Source of the DNA: CAZDET01 sp964504335
GTDB taxonomy: Bacteria; Bacteroidota; Bacteroidia; Chitinophagales; Saprospiraceae
Length of the DNA stretch: 64,000 nucleotides
Direction: 5' to 3'
Assembly (NCBI GenBank): GCA_964504335.1
Contig: CAZDET010000002.1
Coordinates: 1-64,000 of the forward strand
The notes below the pieces were generated by a model, which saw only the letters and a program-made list of their open reading frames with translations, was not told the origin of the DNA and did not search any database. Each line of letters opens with the position of its first letter. Position 1 is the first letter of the stretch. Shown here in pieces: positions 34,488 to 42,793 of the stretch. The position numbers were made by a program, and so were the translations under genes.

Positions 34488-35675
34488 ATGACCATGAAAC
34501 AACCGATTGCCGTCGACGAACACGGCTACTACGGGGAATTCGGAGGTGCATTCATTCCCGAAATGCTCTATCCGAATATCGAGGAGCTTCGACAGGTCTA
34601 CCGGCAGGTGGAAGCTGATCCCGATTTCCAGCACGAATTTCGGCAATTGCTGCGCGATTATGTAGGCCGCCCCACTCCGCTTTACCTCGCCAAGCGGCTC
34701 AGCGCCCACTATGGCACAACCATTTACCTGAAGCGCGAAGATCTCTGCCACACGGGGGCCCATAAGATCAATAATACCATCGGGCAGATCCTACTGGCAA
34801 AGCGCCTCGGTAAGAATCGCATCATCGCCGAAACCGGGGCCGGCCAACACGGCGTAGCCACGGCTACCGTATGCGCCCTGATGGGCATCGAATGCATCGT
34901 CTATATGGGCGAAGTAGATATCAAGCGCCAGGCCCCCAACGTAGCTCGCATGCGCATGCTGGGAGCGGAAGTTCGGCCGGCCACCAGCGGCAGCAAAACT
35001 CTAAAGGACGCCACCAACGAGGCCATCCGCGACTGGATCAACCACCCCGAAAACACCCACTACATCATTGGCTCGGTGGTGGGGCCCCACCCCTACCCCG
35101 ATATGGTGGCGCGTTTCCAATCGGTGATTTCCGAAGAAATGCAGACGCAATTACAGGAAGTTATCGGGCGCTCCTATCCCGACGCCATCATTGCCTGCGT
35201 GGGTGGCGGAAGCAACGCGGCGGGTGCCTTCTTTCACTATTTGAACGACGAACGGGTCCGCCTAATCGCCGTCGAAGCCGCCGGTAAAGGGATCGATACC
35301 GGCAAATCAGCAGCCACGAGCGTGCTGGGCTCCCGGGGTATCATCCACGGCAGCCGGACCTTACTCATGCAAACCAACGACGGCCAGATCGTCGAGCCAC
35401 ACAGCATCTCCGCCGGACTCGACTACCCGGGCATCGGCCCCCTTCACGCTCACCTGATCGCCTCCGGCCGCGCCGAAGCCATCGCCATCACCGACGAGCA
35501 CGCCATGCAATCCGCTTTTCAAGTGTCGCGCACCGAAGGCATCATCCCCGCCCTGGAAACGGCCCATGCCTTCTCCGCCCTCGACCAAATGACCTACGGC
35601 AAAGAAGATGTGCTCGTCGTCTGCCTCTCTGGTAGAGGGGATAAAGATCTGGGAATGTATATGGAGTACCTTTAA
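34488..35675 (+). CDS. trpB: Tryptophan synthase beta chain
   Basis: 395 residues, starting at ATG 34488 or 34494. This PLP enzyme condenses indole and serine. The PLP lysine (about 93) lies in HTGAHKINNTIGQ. GGSNAAGAF binds the cofactor phosphate and AETGAGQHGVATAT is the glycine-rich substrate loop. SAGLDYPGIGPLH and LSGRGDKDLG are typical of the canonical TrpB1 type. It forms the alpha2-beta2 channelled complex with TrpA, encoded 85 bp downstream across a repeat-hairpin spacer. Confidence 0.97.
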   Translation: MTMKQPIAVDEHGYYGEFGGAFIPEMLYPNIEELRQVYRQVEADPDFQHEFRQLLRDYVGRPTPLYLAKRLSAHYGTTIYLKREDLCHTGAHKINNTIGQILLAKRLGKNRIIAETGAGQHGVATATVCALMGIECIVYMGEVDIKRQAPNVARMRMLGAEVRPATSGSKTLKDATNEAIRDWINHPENTHYIIGSVVGPHPYPDMVARFQSVISEEMQTQLQEVIGRSYPDAIIACVGGGSNAAGAFFHYLNDERVRLIAVEAAGKGIDTGKSAATSVLGSRGIIHGSRTLLMQTNDGQIVEPHSISAGLDYPGIGPLHAHLIASGRAEAIAITDEHAMQSAFQVSRTEGIIPALETAHAFSALDQMTYGKEDVLVVCLSGRGDKDLGMYMEYL

Positions 35676-35679
35676 TTAT

Positions 35680-35757
35680 TCAATCCTATAATAGCGTAAT
35701 CCTGTAATTCGACATTGACACATCAAAAAATTACAGCATTACCGCATTACCGCAATA
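35680..35757. repeat. GTAAT-word inverted repeat between trpB and trpA
   Basis: CTGTAATT (35702-35709) faces AATTACAG (35729-35736). The left arm contains AGCGTAATCCTGTAATTC and the right arm ATTACCGCATTACCGC, so each is a degenerate tandem of 8-9 bp GTAATGC-like words. It lies inside the trp operon. Confidence 0.65.
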
Positions 35758-35760
35758 AAA

Positions 35761-36573
35761 ATGAACCGCATCGACCAACTCTTTGCCCGCAAGCACCGCG
35801 ATATCCTCAACATCTACTTCACCGCCGGCTTTCCCAAGCTGGAAGACACCGGGCCAATTATCGAATCGCTCACGGATGCCGGGGTAGACCTCATCGAGGT
35901 AGGCATGCCCTACAGCGATCCGCTTGCCGACGGCCCAACCATTCAGCAAAGCGGCATGCAGGCCATTCGCAACGGCATGTACCTCGACCGGCTCTTCGAG
36001 CAATTGCGGGCAGTCCGCCCCCATACGGAGGTGCCAATGGTACTCATGGGCTATTTCAATCAGGTGATGCAGTACGGCGAGCAGCGTTTTGTAGATGCCT
36101 GCGTGGAAGCCGGTATCGACGGCCTGATTTTGCCGGATTTGCCCCTACACGAGTACCAAACCTACTACCAGGATATGGTCGAATCGGCCGGACTGAACAT
36201 CAGCTTTCTAATCACCCCCCAAACCAGCGAAGCCCGCATCCGCCTGATCGATTCACTGACACGGGGTTTCATTTACATGGTGTCCAATAGCTCCATTACG
36301 GGGGCCAAAACGGGTATTTCCGACGCGCAAATCGCCTACTTTGAGCGCATTGCCGCCCTCCACCTGAGCAGCCCGCGCCTGATCGGTTTCGGCATTTCCA
36401 ACCACGACACCTTCCAAACCGCCTGTTCCTATGCCAATGGAGCCATCATCGGCAGCGCCTACATCAAGGCATTAGCCGCCCATCCGGAAGATGTACCTGG
36501 TGCCACGAAACGCTTCGTCCAATCTATCCGCCAAAACCTCATCACTTCACCACCTCACCACCTCACCACCTAG
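35761..36573 (+). CDS. trpA: Tryptophan synthase alpha chain
   Basis: 270 residues. It cleaves indole-3-glycerol phosphate to indole and G3P. YFTAGFPKLEDTGPII, DLIEVGMPYSDPLADGP (catalytic Glu and Asp) and GLILPDLPLHEY are seen, as are MVSNSSITGAKTG and GFGISNHDTF (phosphate site). The last residues (LITSPPHHLTT) are encoded by a CACCTCAC tandem repeat and look like a recent extension of the C-terminus. It is 5 bp before the DAHP synthase gene. Confidence 0.96.
   Translation: MNRIDQLFARKHRDILNIYFTAGFPKLEDTGPIIESLTDAGVDLIEVGMPYSDPLADGPTIQQSGMQAIRNGMYLDRLFEQLRAVRPHTEVPMVLMGYFNQVMQYGEQRFVDACVEAGIDGLILPDLPLHEYQTYYQDMVESAGLNISFLITPQTSEARIRLIDSLTRGFIYMVSNSSITGAKTGISDAQIAYFERIAALHLSSPRLIGFGISNHDTFQTACSYANGAIIGSAYIKALAAHPEDVPGATKRFVQSIRQNLITSPPHHLTT
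36545..36572. repeat. CACCTCAC tandem repeat covering the trpA stop
   Basis: CACCACCT and CACCTCAC words are repeated about three times and encode the last residues and stop of trpA. The words match those at 6975-7012. Confidence 0.65.
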
Positions 36574-36578
36574 CCATC

Positions 36579-37589
36579 ATGATCATCCAACTCGATCCCA
36601 CCATCACGCCCGACCAACGCGATACCCTCGCCGAGCGCCTACGGGCCATCAAATACAAGGTGAACCCCGTCAAAACACAGTACGGCGATTACCTCATCGG
36701 CATCGGTAAGGCCGAGTTCGACATTCGCTCCATCGGTACACTGCCCGGCATTCGCGATATCCACCGCGTGAGCGATGCCTATAAATTGGTTTCCAAAAAG
36801 TGGCGCGTAGAAGATACCATTATCGACCTGGGCGACGGCATCCACATCGGTACCGATCACTTCGCTCTCATGGCCGGCCCGTGCAGCATTGAAAACGAGC
36901 AACAAGTCGAACAGCTCATCGAGCACCTGGCAGCCAATGGCGTGCGCATCATGCGCGGCGGGGTGTACAAGCCACGCTCCTCCCCCTACAGCTTCCGGGG
37001 CCTGGGCATCGACGGCCTGAAGATGTGGCACGAACGTGCGCAGGCCGCCGGCATCAAAATTATCACCGAAGTGATGATGGTCGAACAAATTGAATCCATG
37101 CACGACTACATCGACATTTTCCAGGTGGGTGCGCGCAACAGCCAGAATTTCAACCTGCTCGATGCCCTCGGCGAAGTGGATAAACCCGTGTTGCTGAAAC
37201 GCGGCATCTCCGGCACTCTCAGCGAATTGCTTCAGGCCGCTGAATACATCTTCAGCAACGGCAATGAGCGCATTCTGCTCTGCGAGCGCGGTATCCGCTC
37301 CTACGAATCTTCCTACCGCAATACCTTCGACATCAACGCGCTGGCACTCCTCAAAGAAAAGACCCACCTGCCGGTCATCGCCGATCCCAGCCACGGCATC
37401 GGTATCCGCCGCTTCGTGGATCGCGTAGCCCTGGCCGCCGTCGCCGCCGGCGCGGACGGGTTGCTAATGGAGGTCCACCCGACCCCCGAAAAAGCCGCCA
37501 GCGACGGGCAGCAAACCCTGAATTTTGCCGAGGCAGAACGCTTGTACAAACAGGTGCGGGGATTGTTGGGATTGCGAGAAGAGTGGTGA
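36579..37589 (+). CDS. aroF: DAHP synthase, type I-beta (3-deoxy-7-phosphoheptulonate synthase) with N-terminal regulatory domain
   Basis: 336 residues. Residues 1-75 form a ferredoxin/ACT-like regulatory domain as in Thermotoga-type enzymes (MIIQLDPTITPDQRDTL...). The (beta/alpha)8 catalytic domain follows, with MAGPCSIENEQQV, GGVYKPRSSPYSFRGLG, QVGARNSQNFNLL, LKRGISGTLSEL and IADPSHGIGIR. The reaction joins PEP and erythrose 4-phosphate, the entry to the shikimate pathway. As last gene of the trp operon, its expression would be attenuated with tryptophan supply, coupling entry flux to tryptophan demand (inference). Confidence 0.94.
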   Translation: MIIQLDPTITPDQRDTLAERLRAIKYKVNPVKTQYGDYLIGIGKAEFDIRSIGTLPGIRDIHRVSDAYKLVSKKWRVEDTIIDLGDGIHIGTDHFALMAGPCSIENEQQVEQLIEHLAANGVRIMRGGVYKPRSSPYSFRGLGIDGLKMWHERAQAAGIKIITEVMMVEQIESMHDYIDIFQVGARNSQNFNLLDALGEVDKPVLLKRGISGTLSELLQAAEYIFSNGNERILLCERGIRSYESSYRNTFDINALALLKEKTHLPVIADPSHGIGIRRFVDRVALAAVAAGADGLLMEVHPTPEKAASDGQQTLNFAEAERLYKQVRGLLGLREEW

Positions 37590-37628
37590 CAGATAGCAGT
37601 TTAAGAGTTTTCGATACGCTCCAGAGGA

Positions 37629-38048
37629 TTATTTAATTTCCCTTTTGGAAAATAAGTAGAACAACCCCGCAATGAAACAAATACTCAAGTAGATCACCAC
37701 CATATACCGACCGATGAATTCCGATTCCGGTTGGACATTTTGGTGAGCAATCCCCATCCCCCCGACGAAATAGCTTATTGGTATGATCAATAACACATAG
37801 GGGGCTAAATTTCGGGCTTTCCAAATTACAAGAAAATAGAGGAAGCCAGTCAGAAAATTGGATATCCCAAAGGCCCCCATCAGATATAAGCTATCAGGTA
37901 TAGGTTCAATTCCGGCGAGGTGTTCGGCCGAATACCGCACCTGGAAAGTGTGCGCGATGCCTCTCCTGATATCCATCAGCCCCGCCAGGAAAAGGACGAT
38001 GACGTTTATTTTTAGAGCTGTTTTCCTTTTTAGCATTTTTTGGAACAT
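37629..38048 (-). CDS. Four-helix membrane protein, hypothetical
   Basis: The start at ATG 38048 (MFQKMLKRKTALKINVIV) gives 139 residues; ATG 38036 is also possible. Four hydrophobic segments are visible (NVIVLFLAGLMDI, MGAFGISNFLTGFLYFLVIW, APYVLLIIPISYFVGGM and YMVVIYLSICFIAGLFYLF). This is the size and layout of small DUF-type membrane proteins; I cannot name the family. Base composition is visibly more AT-rich than the neighbouring trp genes. Function unknown. Confidence 0.7.
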   Translation of the reverse strand: MFQKMLKRKTALKINVIVLFLAGLMDIRRGIAHTFQVRYSAEHLAGIEPIPDSLYLMGAFGISNFLTGFLYFLVIWKARNLAPYVLLIIPISYFVGGMGIAHQNVQPESEFIGRYMVVIYLSICFIAGLFYLFSKREIK

Positions 38049-38122
38049 CAAATGGTAAAAAAACCTATTGGATGACGCTAGATCAGTTTGGAGATCCAAA
38101 CCAACCTAGCGCCAGCAGCTAA

Positions 38123-38533
38123 CTAGTTTCCACTACTCTGCATTTGTGCCTTCATCTCAGCCTTCATCTCTTCTTTCATTTCTTCATACATCTTGTACTG
38201 ATCTTTGTCTAGTACTTCCTTGACTTCCTTGTCTCTTCTACGACCCATATTTCGGAGTTTCATCATGGTAGACATGGATTTACCTCCAGCCATAATGGTT
38301 TCCATTTCATTAATGTACTTCAAATTGATATCGTACATCTGTTGTTCCTGATCTGCATAAAACTGGAGCTGTTCGTTTTGCTTCTCCGTGGCGGCCTCCG
38401 CTTTTTCTTCATGGGTCATATCCGACATGAGCACATCTTGTGCAAAGACGGACGATGCCATTACCAGGAAGAATGCAAAAAGTGAAATGACTCTCAGAAT
38501 TTGATTGTTTTTCATCTTAATTGACTTTTTCAA
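38123..38533 (-). CDS. Small secreted Met/Glu-rich helical protein
   Basis: 136 residues (130 from the second ATG at 38515). Signal peptide VISLFAFFLVMASSVFAQ is followed by an almost entirely helical, charged and Met-rich sequence (KEVLDKDQYKMYEEMKEEM). The layout recalls small periplasmic CpxP/Spy-like helical proteins, including the DKDQYKMYEEM stretch common in Bacteroidota secreted proteins of this type. Function is unknown; a periplasmic chaperone or metal-related role is only a guess. More AT-rich than its surroundings. Confidence 0.75.
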   Translation of the reverse strand: MKKSIKMKNNQILRVISLFAFFLVMASSVFAQDVLMSDMTHEEKAEAATEKQNEQLQFYADQEQQMYDINLKYINEMETIMAGGKSMSTMMKLRNMGRRRDKEVKEVLDKDQYKMYEEMKEEMKAEMKAQMQSSGN

Positions 38534-38743
38534 AATGGACGGTTGTTAGGTTGAGCAATATGCTTTACAAGTTCAAAAGTGAGGCAATTAGATGTTTGAT
38601 GGCAGCAAAATCAAAGTGAACTGAACACAATAGCGTGTGAACTGCCCCCCTGGCGCGACGTTAAAAAGCATTCCCATAAAACTAACCCTTGCCCCCGCCG
38701 TTCCATGTTCGTACAAGTATTTCTCCCAATTAAATCCACACGT

Positions 38744-39304
38744 ATGATCCGTTTTGCTATTATTTGCACGCTCTGCCTATTCAGCGTGGCAGCTTTCGCC
38801 CAGGATGCGACCGTGTATCCCGACGCCACCAAAGTAAATGGCAACAGCCCACAGGCCCGGAAAAGCCCGATGGAAATGACCGCTATGACAAATGGTGACA
38901 ACTACGTAGCCGTGGTCTATAGCCGCCCGCAATTGAATGGTCGAGACATGATCGGCGGAAAAGTACCCTACGGCAAAGTCTGGCGGCTGGGTGCCAACGA
39001 AGCCACGCAGTTATTTACCAGCACTGATATCACGATCGGCGGAGAGTCAGTACCCGCCGGTGCCTACAGCCTGTTTGCGATCCCGACGGAAGGCAGCTGG
39101 ACGCTGATCGTCAACAAAAATCCGATTCAGTGGGGTGCCTATCAGTACGACGAATCCATGGATCAGGCCCGTATAGAAACTACGGTCTCTACTACCGGCC
39201 AGCCCTTCGAAGCCTTCACCATCTGGTTTGCCGAAGACGGCAGCGCCCTCAACATGGCTTGGGGCGAGACCATGGCTAGCTATCCAATCGGTACAAAAGG
39301 GTAG
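38744..39304 (+). CDS. DUF2911 family secreted protein
   Basis: The ATG at 38744 opens a signal peptide (MIRFAIICTLCLFSVAAFAQ) and gives 186 residues. The body shows the DUF2911 pattern: VVYSRPQLNGRDMIGGKVPYG, WRLGANEATQLFTSTDITIGG, VPAGAYSLFAIP and WTLIVNKNPIQWG. The function of the family is unknown; it is widespread in Bacteroidota and exported. A long imperfect palindrome follows the stop. Confidence 0.9.
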   Translation: MIRFAIICTLCLFSVAAFAQDATVYPDATKVNGNSPQARKSPMEMTAMTNGDNYVAVVYSRPQLNGRDMIGGKVPYGKVWRLGANEATQLFTSTDITIGGESVPAGAYSLFAIPTEGSWTLIVNKNPIQWGAYQYDESMDQARIETTVSTTGQPFEAFTIWFAEDGSALNMAWGETMASYPIGTKG

Positions 39305-39330
39305 ATATTACCGCTAGAAATGAATATATT

Positions 39331-39409
39331 AGGGTGGTCGTTCTAAGTCCTGATCCAATCCAGAGTTAATCTTGTGTCTGGAGTCTGTACTTAGTCCGGT
39401 CACCCTTTT
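39331..39409 (+). terminator. Long interrupted hairpin ending in T4
   Basis: Three stem blocks are nested in order: AGGGTG (39331-39336) with CACCCT (39401-39406), CTAAGT (39343-39348) with ACTTAG (39389-39394), and TCCAG (39359-39363) with CTGGA (39378-39382). TTTT follows. It probably terminates the DUF2911 transcript; the symmetric internal loops are unusual for a terminator. Confidence 0.55.
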
Positions 39410-39440
39410 ATTATCTTCGGCTGAAGTGCCATTCGTTCAC

Positions 39441-41537
39441 ATGGAATCAACGACAACACAACCCGGAAACCAACTCGTGCAACCTGGTCCTAACCTCATA
39501 CAACTTCCTACGGATTACTACAAGTTCTGGTCGGAGTGGACGCAGCACGGGGCGAACGTTCAGTCGCACTACGTGCGGGGTACGTTCTCTTTTCTCCCTG
39601 GTTTACTTCCTGAGCAAGCTATTCAACTCTCCGGGTCGGAGGTAGCGCAAATGCTGAGCGACCGACTGGGAAAGGATGTTTTCGAGCAGGCCATTAACCC
39701 CAATGAGCGGTTTCCTTCTCCCGTTGCCGACCAGCCGAATGGCGATTGGTTGCGCCGAACGAATACGGTCGGCATTAACGTTCGGACTATTCGCAACTTC
39801 TGGAACGTCGTTAAATACGCCCTCACCCTTCCCAGGCACGTCTCCAATGTCCATCTGCTTCCCATTTGGGAGCCCGGCGTCGTTGCCAGTTTGTACGGGA
39901 TGACTTCCTGGCAAGTCAATGCCGAGTTTTTCAGCTCCGAGTTGGCGATTCTCTGGCCGAACCTCGACCGGGTCGAACATCAGTTGAAGGTCGTAGTCAA
40001 TCTGCTCCACGCTATGGGAAAAACCGTGGGGATGGACGTCATTCCCCACTGCGACCGCTACAGCCAAATCGTACTGGCAAACCCGCATCATTTCGAGTGG
40101 CTACAACGCGACGGGCTCAACATCACCAACCACCGCGCTGATTTACATACGGTTATTGCCGAAGAAATCCTTGCCTGGCTTGCCAGTGTGGGAGCGGCTG
40201 ACCAGCGTCCGGATTGGCCCCGATCACCCGATGTCTTTTTCAGTGACGATTTTCCGGAATCCGAACGTAACCTGGCACTTTTCGGTCCTCCCCAAGATTA
40301 TCAGGTGAGATTGGACCGACGGTCGGATCTAATCGACTGGTTGTACATTCGTGGATACGAACCCGTGCCCGCCACAATGGCTCCTCCTTATCGGGGAATT
40401 GAGGTTGACCCAAGACCGCTGGCAATTACCAACGACCGGGCAGGGCGCATTTGGCGCGATTACCGCATCAAGGCCCCGCAGGAAATGTCGCGCGTTTTTG
40501 GCCCCCTGACTCGCTATAAGCTCTACGAGCGCCTCGACAATAATCGAGATTGGCAAATTGATTTCGATCGCCCCCGCCAAAAAGTGTGGGCATATGTAGC
40601 GGATAACTACCGGTCGATTTGTCAGGAATTTTCGTTCGACTTCATGCGCGGCGACATGTCGCATGTGCAAATGCGGCCGGAAGGCGTGCCGGCCCAGCCG
40701 GATAACTATTACGATTTTCACTGTTACGTTAAGCAAGCGGTGCGGGCGGAACGTCCTTACTTCGCCTATTTTTCGGAGAGCTTTCTGACCGCCCCCAATT
40801 TTATGTCCTACGGCAATGAAATCGATCATCTGGAAGCTTCGGATTCGGAGGTTGCGCTCGGCGATCTTCAGAGTACAGCCCTCTCCGATCCGGCCTTCTC
40901 GCAGCGGTTTCGCTTTTACCTCGATGTAGCAGCCACTCGCCGGGTTACTCCCTGTTTTACCATTATTACTGCTGACAAAGACGATCCCCGCTTCGATAAA
41001 TTTTACCTGTCGGGCAACGAGGCCCGCCTATTCATGGGCCTGTTTCTTACCAACTTGCCCAGTTACTTCTCCCTGGGATTTGAGCAGCGCGATATCCACC
41101 CCCGTCCAGTAGCCAATGAGCACTACACGAAGCTCTACGTCTTTAAATTCGACGAAGGGCCAAAGGCCACCGAAGGCCCTTACCGCTGGGGGGAAAATGG
41201 CCAGTTATTTCACCGCCTGACGCGCATCCACCTCCTGGCCGAGCAACTATTGCCCCTCATTGAGGGCGCAGACGTTCATTGGCTGCTCCCGCCCGATCCG
41301 ACCGGTGGCCAGCGGGTCATTGCCTGGACACAGACCGATCAGCCACGCTTCGTGTTTGTCGTCAATTTGGATCACCAGGCTACCACTACGCCGATCAAGG
41401 TGCCAACCCAGGCAATGGAGATCGGCGAAGCGATTTTTTCTACCCACCGACAAACGATTCCCCAGGCGATTCTAACACAACACTTTCTGCAAATCGGACC
41501 ACTAGAAGCCGGCGAAGGGCTATGCTATCAGGTCTGA
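39441..41537 (+). CDS. Divergent alpha-amylase (GH13)-like protein
   Basis: The start at ATG 39441 (MESTTTQPGNQLVQPGPN) gives 698 residues with no signal peptide. The barrel can be followed: SNVHLLPIWEPGVVASLYGMTS, given in part (strand 2), TVGMDVIPHCDRYS (region I-like), FDFMRGDMSHVQM (region II, nucleophile-like Asp), FAYFSESF (region III Glu) and FTIITADKDDPRF (region IV-like). A C-terminal beta domain follows (about 615-698). The motifs deviate from classical GH13 (no NH, no R-x-D-A), so activity or specificity is uncertain. It is intracellular by prediction; a glycosyl transfer or phosphorolysis role is possible. Confidence 0.7.
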   Translation: MESTTTQPGNQLVQPGPNLIQLPTDYYKFWSEWTQHGANVQSHYVRGTFSFLPGLLPEQAIQLSGSEVAQMLSDRLGKDVFEQAINPNERFPSPVADQPNGDWLRRTNTVGINVRTIRNFWNVVKYALTLPRHVSNVHLLPIWEPGVVASLYGMTSWQVNAEFFSSELAILWPNLDRVEHQLKVVVNLLHAMGKTVGMDVIPHCDRYSQIVLANPHHFEWLQRDGLNITNHRADLHTVIAEEILAWLASVGAADQRPDWPRSPDVFFSDDFPESERNLALFGPPQDYQVRLDRRSDLIDWLYIRGYEPVPATMAPPYRGIEVDPRPLAITNDRAGRIWRDYRIKAPQEMSRVFGPLTRYKLYERLDNNRDWQIDFDRPRQKVWAYVADNYRSICQEFSFDFMRGDMSHVQMRPEGVPAQPDNYYDFHCYVKQAVRAERPYFAYFSESFLTAPNFMSYGNEIDHLEASDSEVALGDLQSTALSDPAFSQRFRFYLDVAATRRVTPCFTIITADKDDPRFDKFYLSGNEARLFMGLFLTNLPSYFSLGFEQRDIHPRPVANEHYTKLYVFKFDEGPKATEGPYRWGENGQLFHRLTRIHLLAEQLLPLIEGADVHWLLPPDPTGGQRVIAWTQTDQPRFVFVVNLDHQATTTPIKVPTQAMEIGEAIFSTHRQTIPQAILTQHFLQIGPLEAGEGLCYQV

Positions 41538-41587
41538 TACTTCTTATATTGCTGGCCGGCCTCGTTGTAAGCCATACCTTTTATTGA
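41522..41587 (+). CDS. Possible 21-residue hydrophobic microprotein
   Basis: ATG 41522 overlaps the end of the preceding gene by 16 bp and encodes a single hydrophobic stretch with sequence MLSGLILLILLAGLVVSHTF plus Tyr. The size and overlap fit a translationally coupled membrane peptide, but chance cannot be excluded for so short a frame. Confidence 0.25.
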   Translation: MLSGLILLILLAGLVVSHTFY

Positions 41588-41607
41588 TCCAGAATATATA
41601 GAATGCT

Positions 41608-42414
41608 ATGTCTCAAGTGATCTTTCAGGTGGATGCATTTACCTCACGGGTCTTTGGCGGAAATCCTGCAGCAGTATTGCCCTTGCGAGCATGGTTATCG
41701 GATGATTTACTCCAATCGATTGCCATGGAAAACAACCTGTCGGAAACCGCCTACTTCGTCCCCAAAGGTGCTAATCGCTTTCTACTTCGTTGGTTCACCC
41801 CCGTCAAGGAGGTCCGCCTTTGCGGTCATGCTACGCTCGCCACCGGACACGTGCTTTACAAGCACCTCATGTTTCAGCAAGATCGAATCATCTTTGATAC
41901 GATGGCCGGCGAATTGCGGCTATGCCGCACTCCCAACGGGTACCAAATCGATTTCCCGAGCGACCCACCCCAGCCAATGGTTGCCCCCTGGCCGTTGTCG
42001 GATATACTTGGCCAGACTCCCCGGGAAGTGTACTCCGGTACCGACGATTTACTAGTAATTATCGATAGTGAAGCTCAGCTCGCTGAATTACAGCCCAATT
42101 TTCAGCAGATCGCTCAAATCGAGCGGCGCGGTCTAATTGTCTCGGCTCCCGGGGAACAGGTGGATTTTGTCAGCCGGTGTTTTTACCCCGCTTTTGGTAT
42201 CGATGAAGACCCCGTGACGGGTTCCGCCCATACGCTCCTCACCCCCTACTGGGCGAAACGGTTGAATAAAAACACCCTATCGGCGATCCAGCTATCTCCG
42301 CGCCGGGGATATGTTCAATGTACATTGCAAAATGACCGGGTGCTACTGGAAGGAAATGCTATGACTTACCTCGTGGGTGAGATTAAATTGGGGAATTCCA
42401 TCCCATTGGACTAA
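41608..42414 (+). CDS. PhzF-family isomerase/epimerase-like protein
   Basis: 268 residues. The two-lobed PhzF fold is recognisable from QVDAFTSRVFGGNPAAVLPL, NNLSETAYFVP with the catalytic Glu (about 46), LCGHATLATGHVL, and GIDEDPVTGSAHTLL in the second lobe. PhzF proteins catalyse isomerisations (e.g. in phenazine synthesis), but most bacterial members have no known substrate. There are no phenazine genes nearby, so a metabolic housekeeping or damage-repair role is more likely. Confidence 0.9.
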   Translation: MSQVIFQVDAFTSRVFGGNPAAVLPLRAWLSDDLLQSIAMENNLSETAYFVPKGANRFLLRWFTPVKEVRLCGHATLATGHVLYKHLMFQQDRIIFDTMAGELRLCRTPNGYQIDFPSDPPQPMVAPWPLSDILGQTPREVYSGTDDLLVIIDSEAQLAELQPNFQQIAQIERRGLIVSAPGEQVDFVSRCFYPAFGIDEDPVTGSAHTLLTPYWAKRLNKNTLSAIQLSPRRGYVQCTLQNDRVLLEGNAMTYLVGEIKLGNSIPLD

Positions 42415-42472
42415 CTGAAGTGTAAAGGGTACAGTTTGTAGTGAGTGGGACGGGGGACGGCAGGCAGGTTAG

Positions 42473-42721
42473 CTAGTTGATAGCTTCGATTCCCTCTATT
42501 TCCGGGATTTTGCCTTTGATGGCCTGCTCTAACCCGGCCTTCATGGTCATGATGGTCATGGAGCAGCCCTGGCAGTTGCCGAGCCACTTGATCTTAACTA
42601 CTTTACTATCGGTAACGTCTACGACTTCCACATTGCCGCCATCTACGGCGAGATGCGGTCGTACATCATCTAGGGCATGATCTACTCGTACGATTAATTC
42701 TTTACGTTCAGCAGCCGACAT
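42473..42721 (-). CDS. NifU-like C-terminal domain Fe-S scaffold protein
   Basis: 82 residues corresponding to a single Nfu domain, with the CxxC cluster ligands in WLGNCQGCSMTIMTM and the preceding DVRPHLAVDGGNVEVVDV. It carries a [4Fe-4S] cluster between assembly machinery and apo-targets. A TACATTTG box (42749-42756) provides a probable own promoter. Downstream of mrp on the same strand (72 bp), so the two Fe-S carriers may be co-transcribed. Confidence 0.93.
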   Translation of the reverse strand: MSAAERKELIVRVDHALDDVRPHLAVDGGNVEVVDVTDSKVVKIKWLGNCQGCSMTIMTMKAGLEQAIKGKIPEIEGIEAIN

Positions 42722-42748
42722 CAGCGAATTCCTTTTTCGTAAATACTA

Positions 42749-42756
42749 CAAATGTA
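42749..42756 (-). promoter_or_regulatory. Putative -7 box TACATTTG for the NifU-like gene
   Basis: An exact TAnnTTTG match on the minus strand, 27 bp upstream of the start codon. The identical octamer occurs at 43970, 52065, 61159 and 61345 upstream of other genes. Confidence 0.5.
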
Positions 42757-42793
42757 ACAATCTCAGTCGGCGGAAAGATGCAGGTGCTCCTTA

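Noticed and set aside
36639..37394. 251-codon minus-strand frame opposite the DAHP synthase gene
   Set aside because: Antisense shadow of a gene with complete catalytic motifs; no recognisable protein features.
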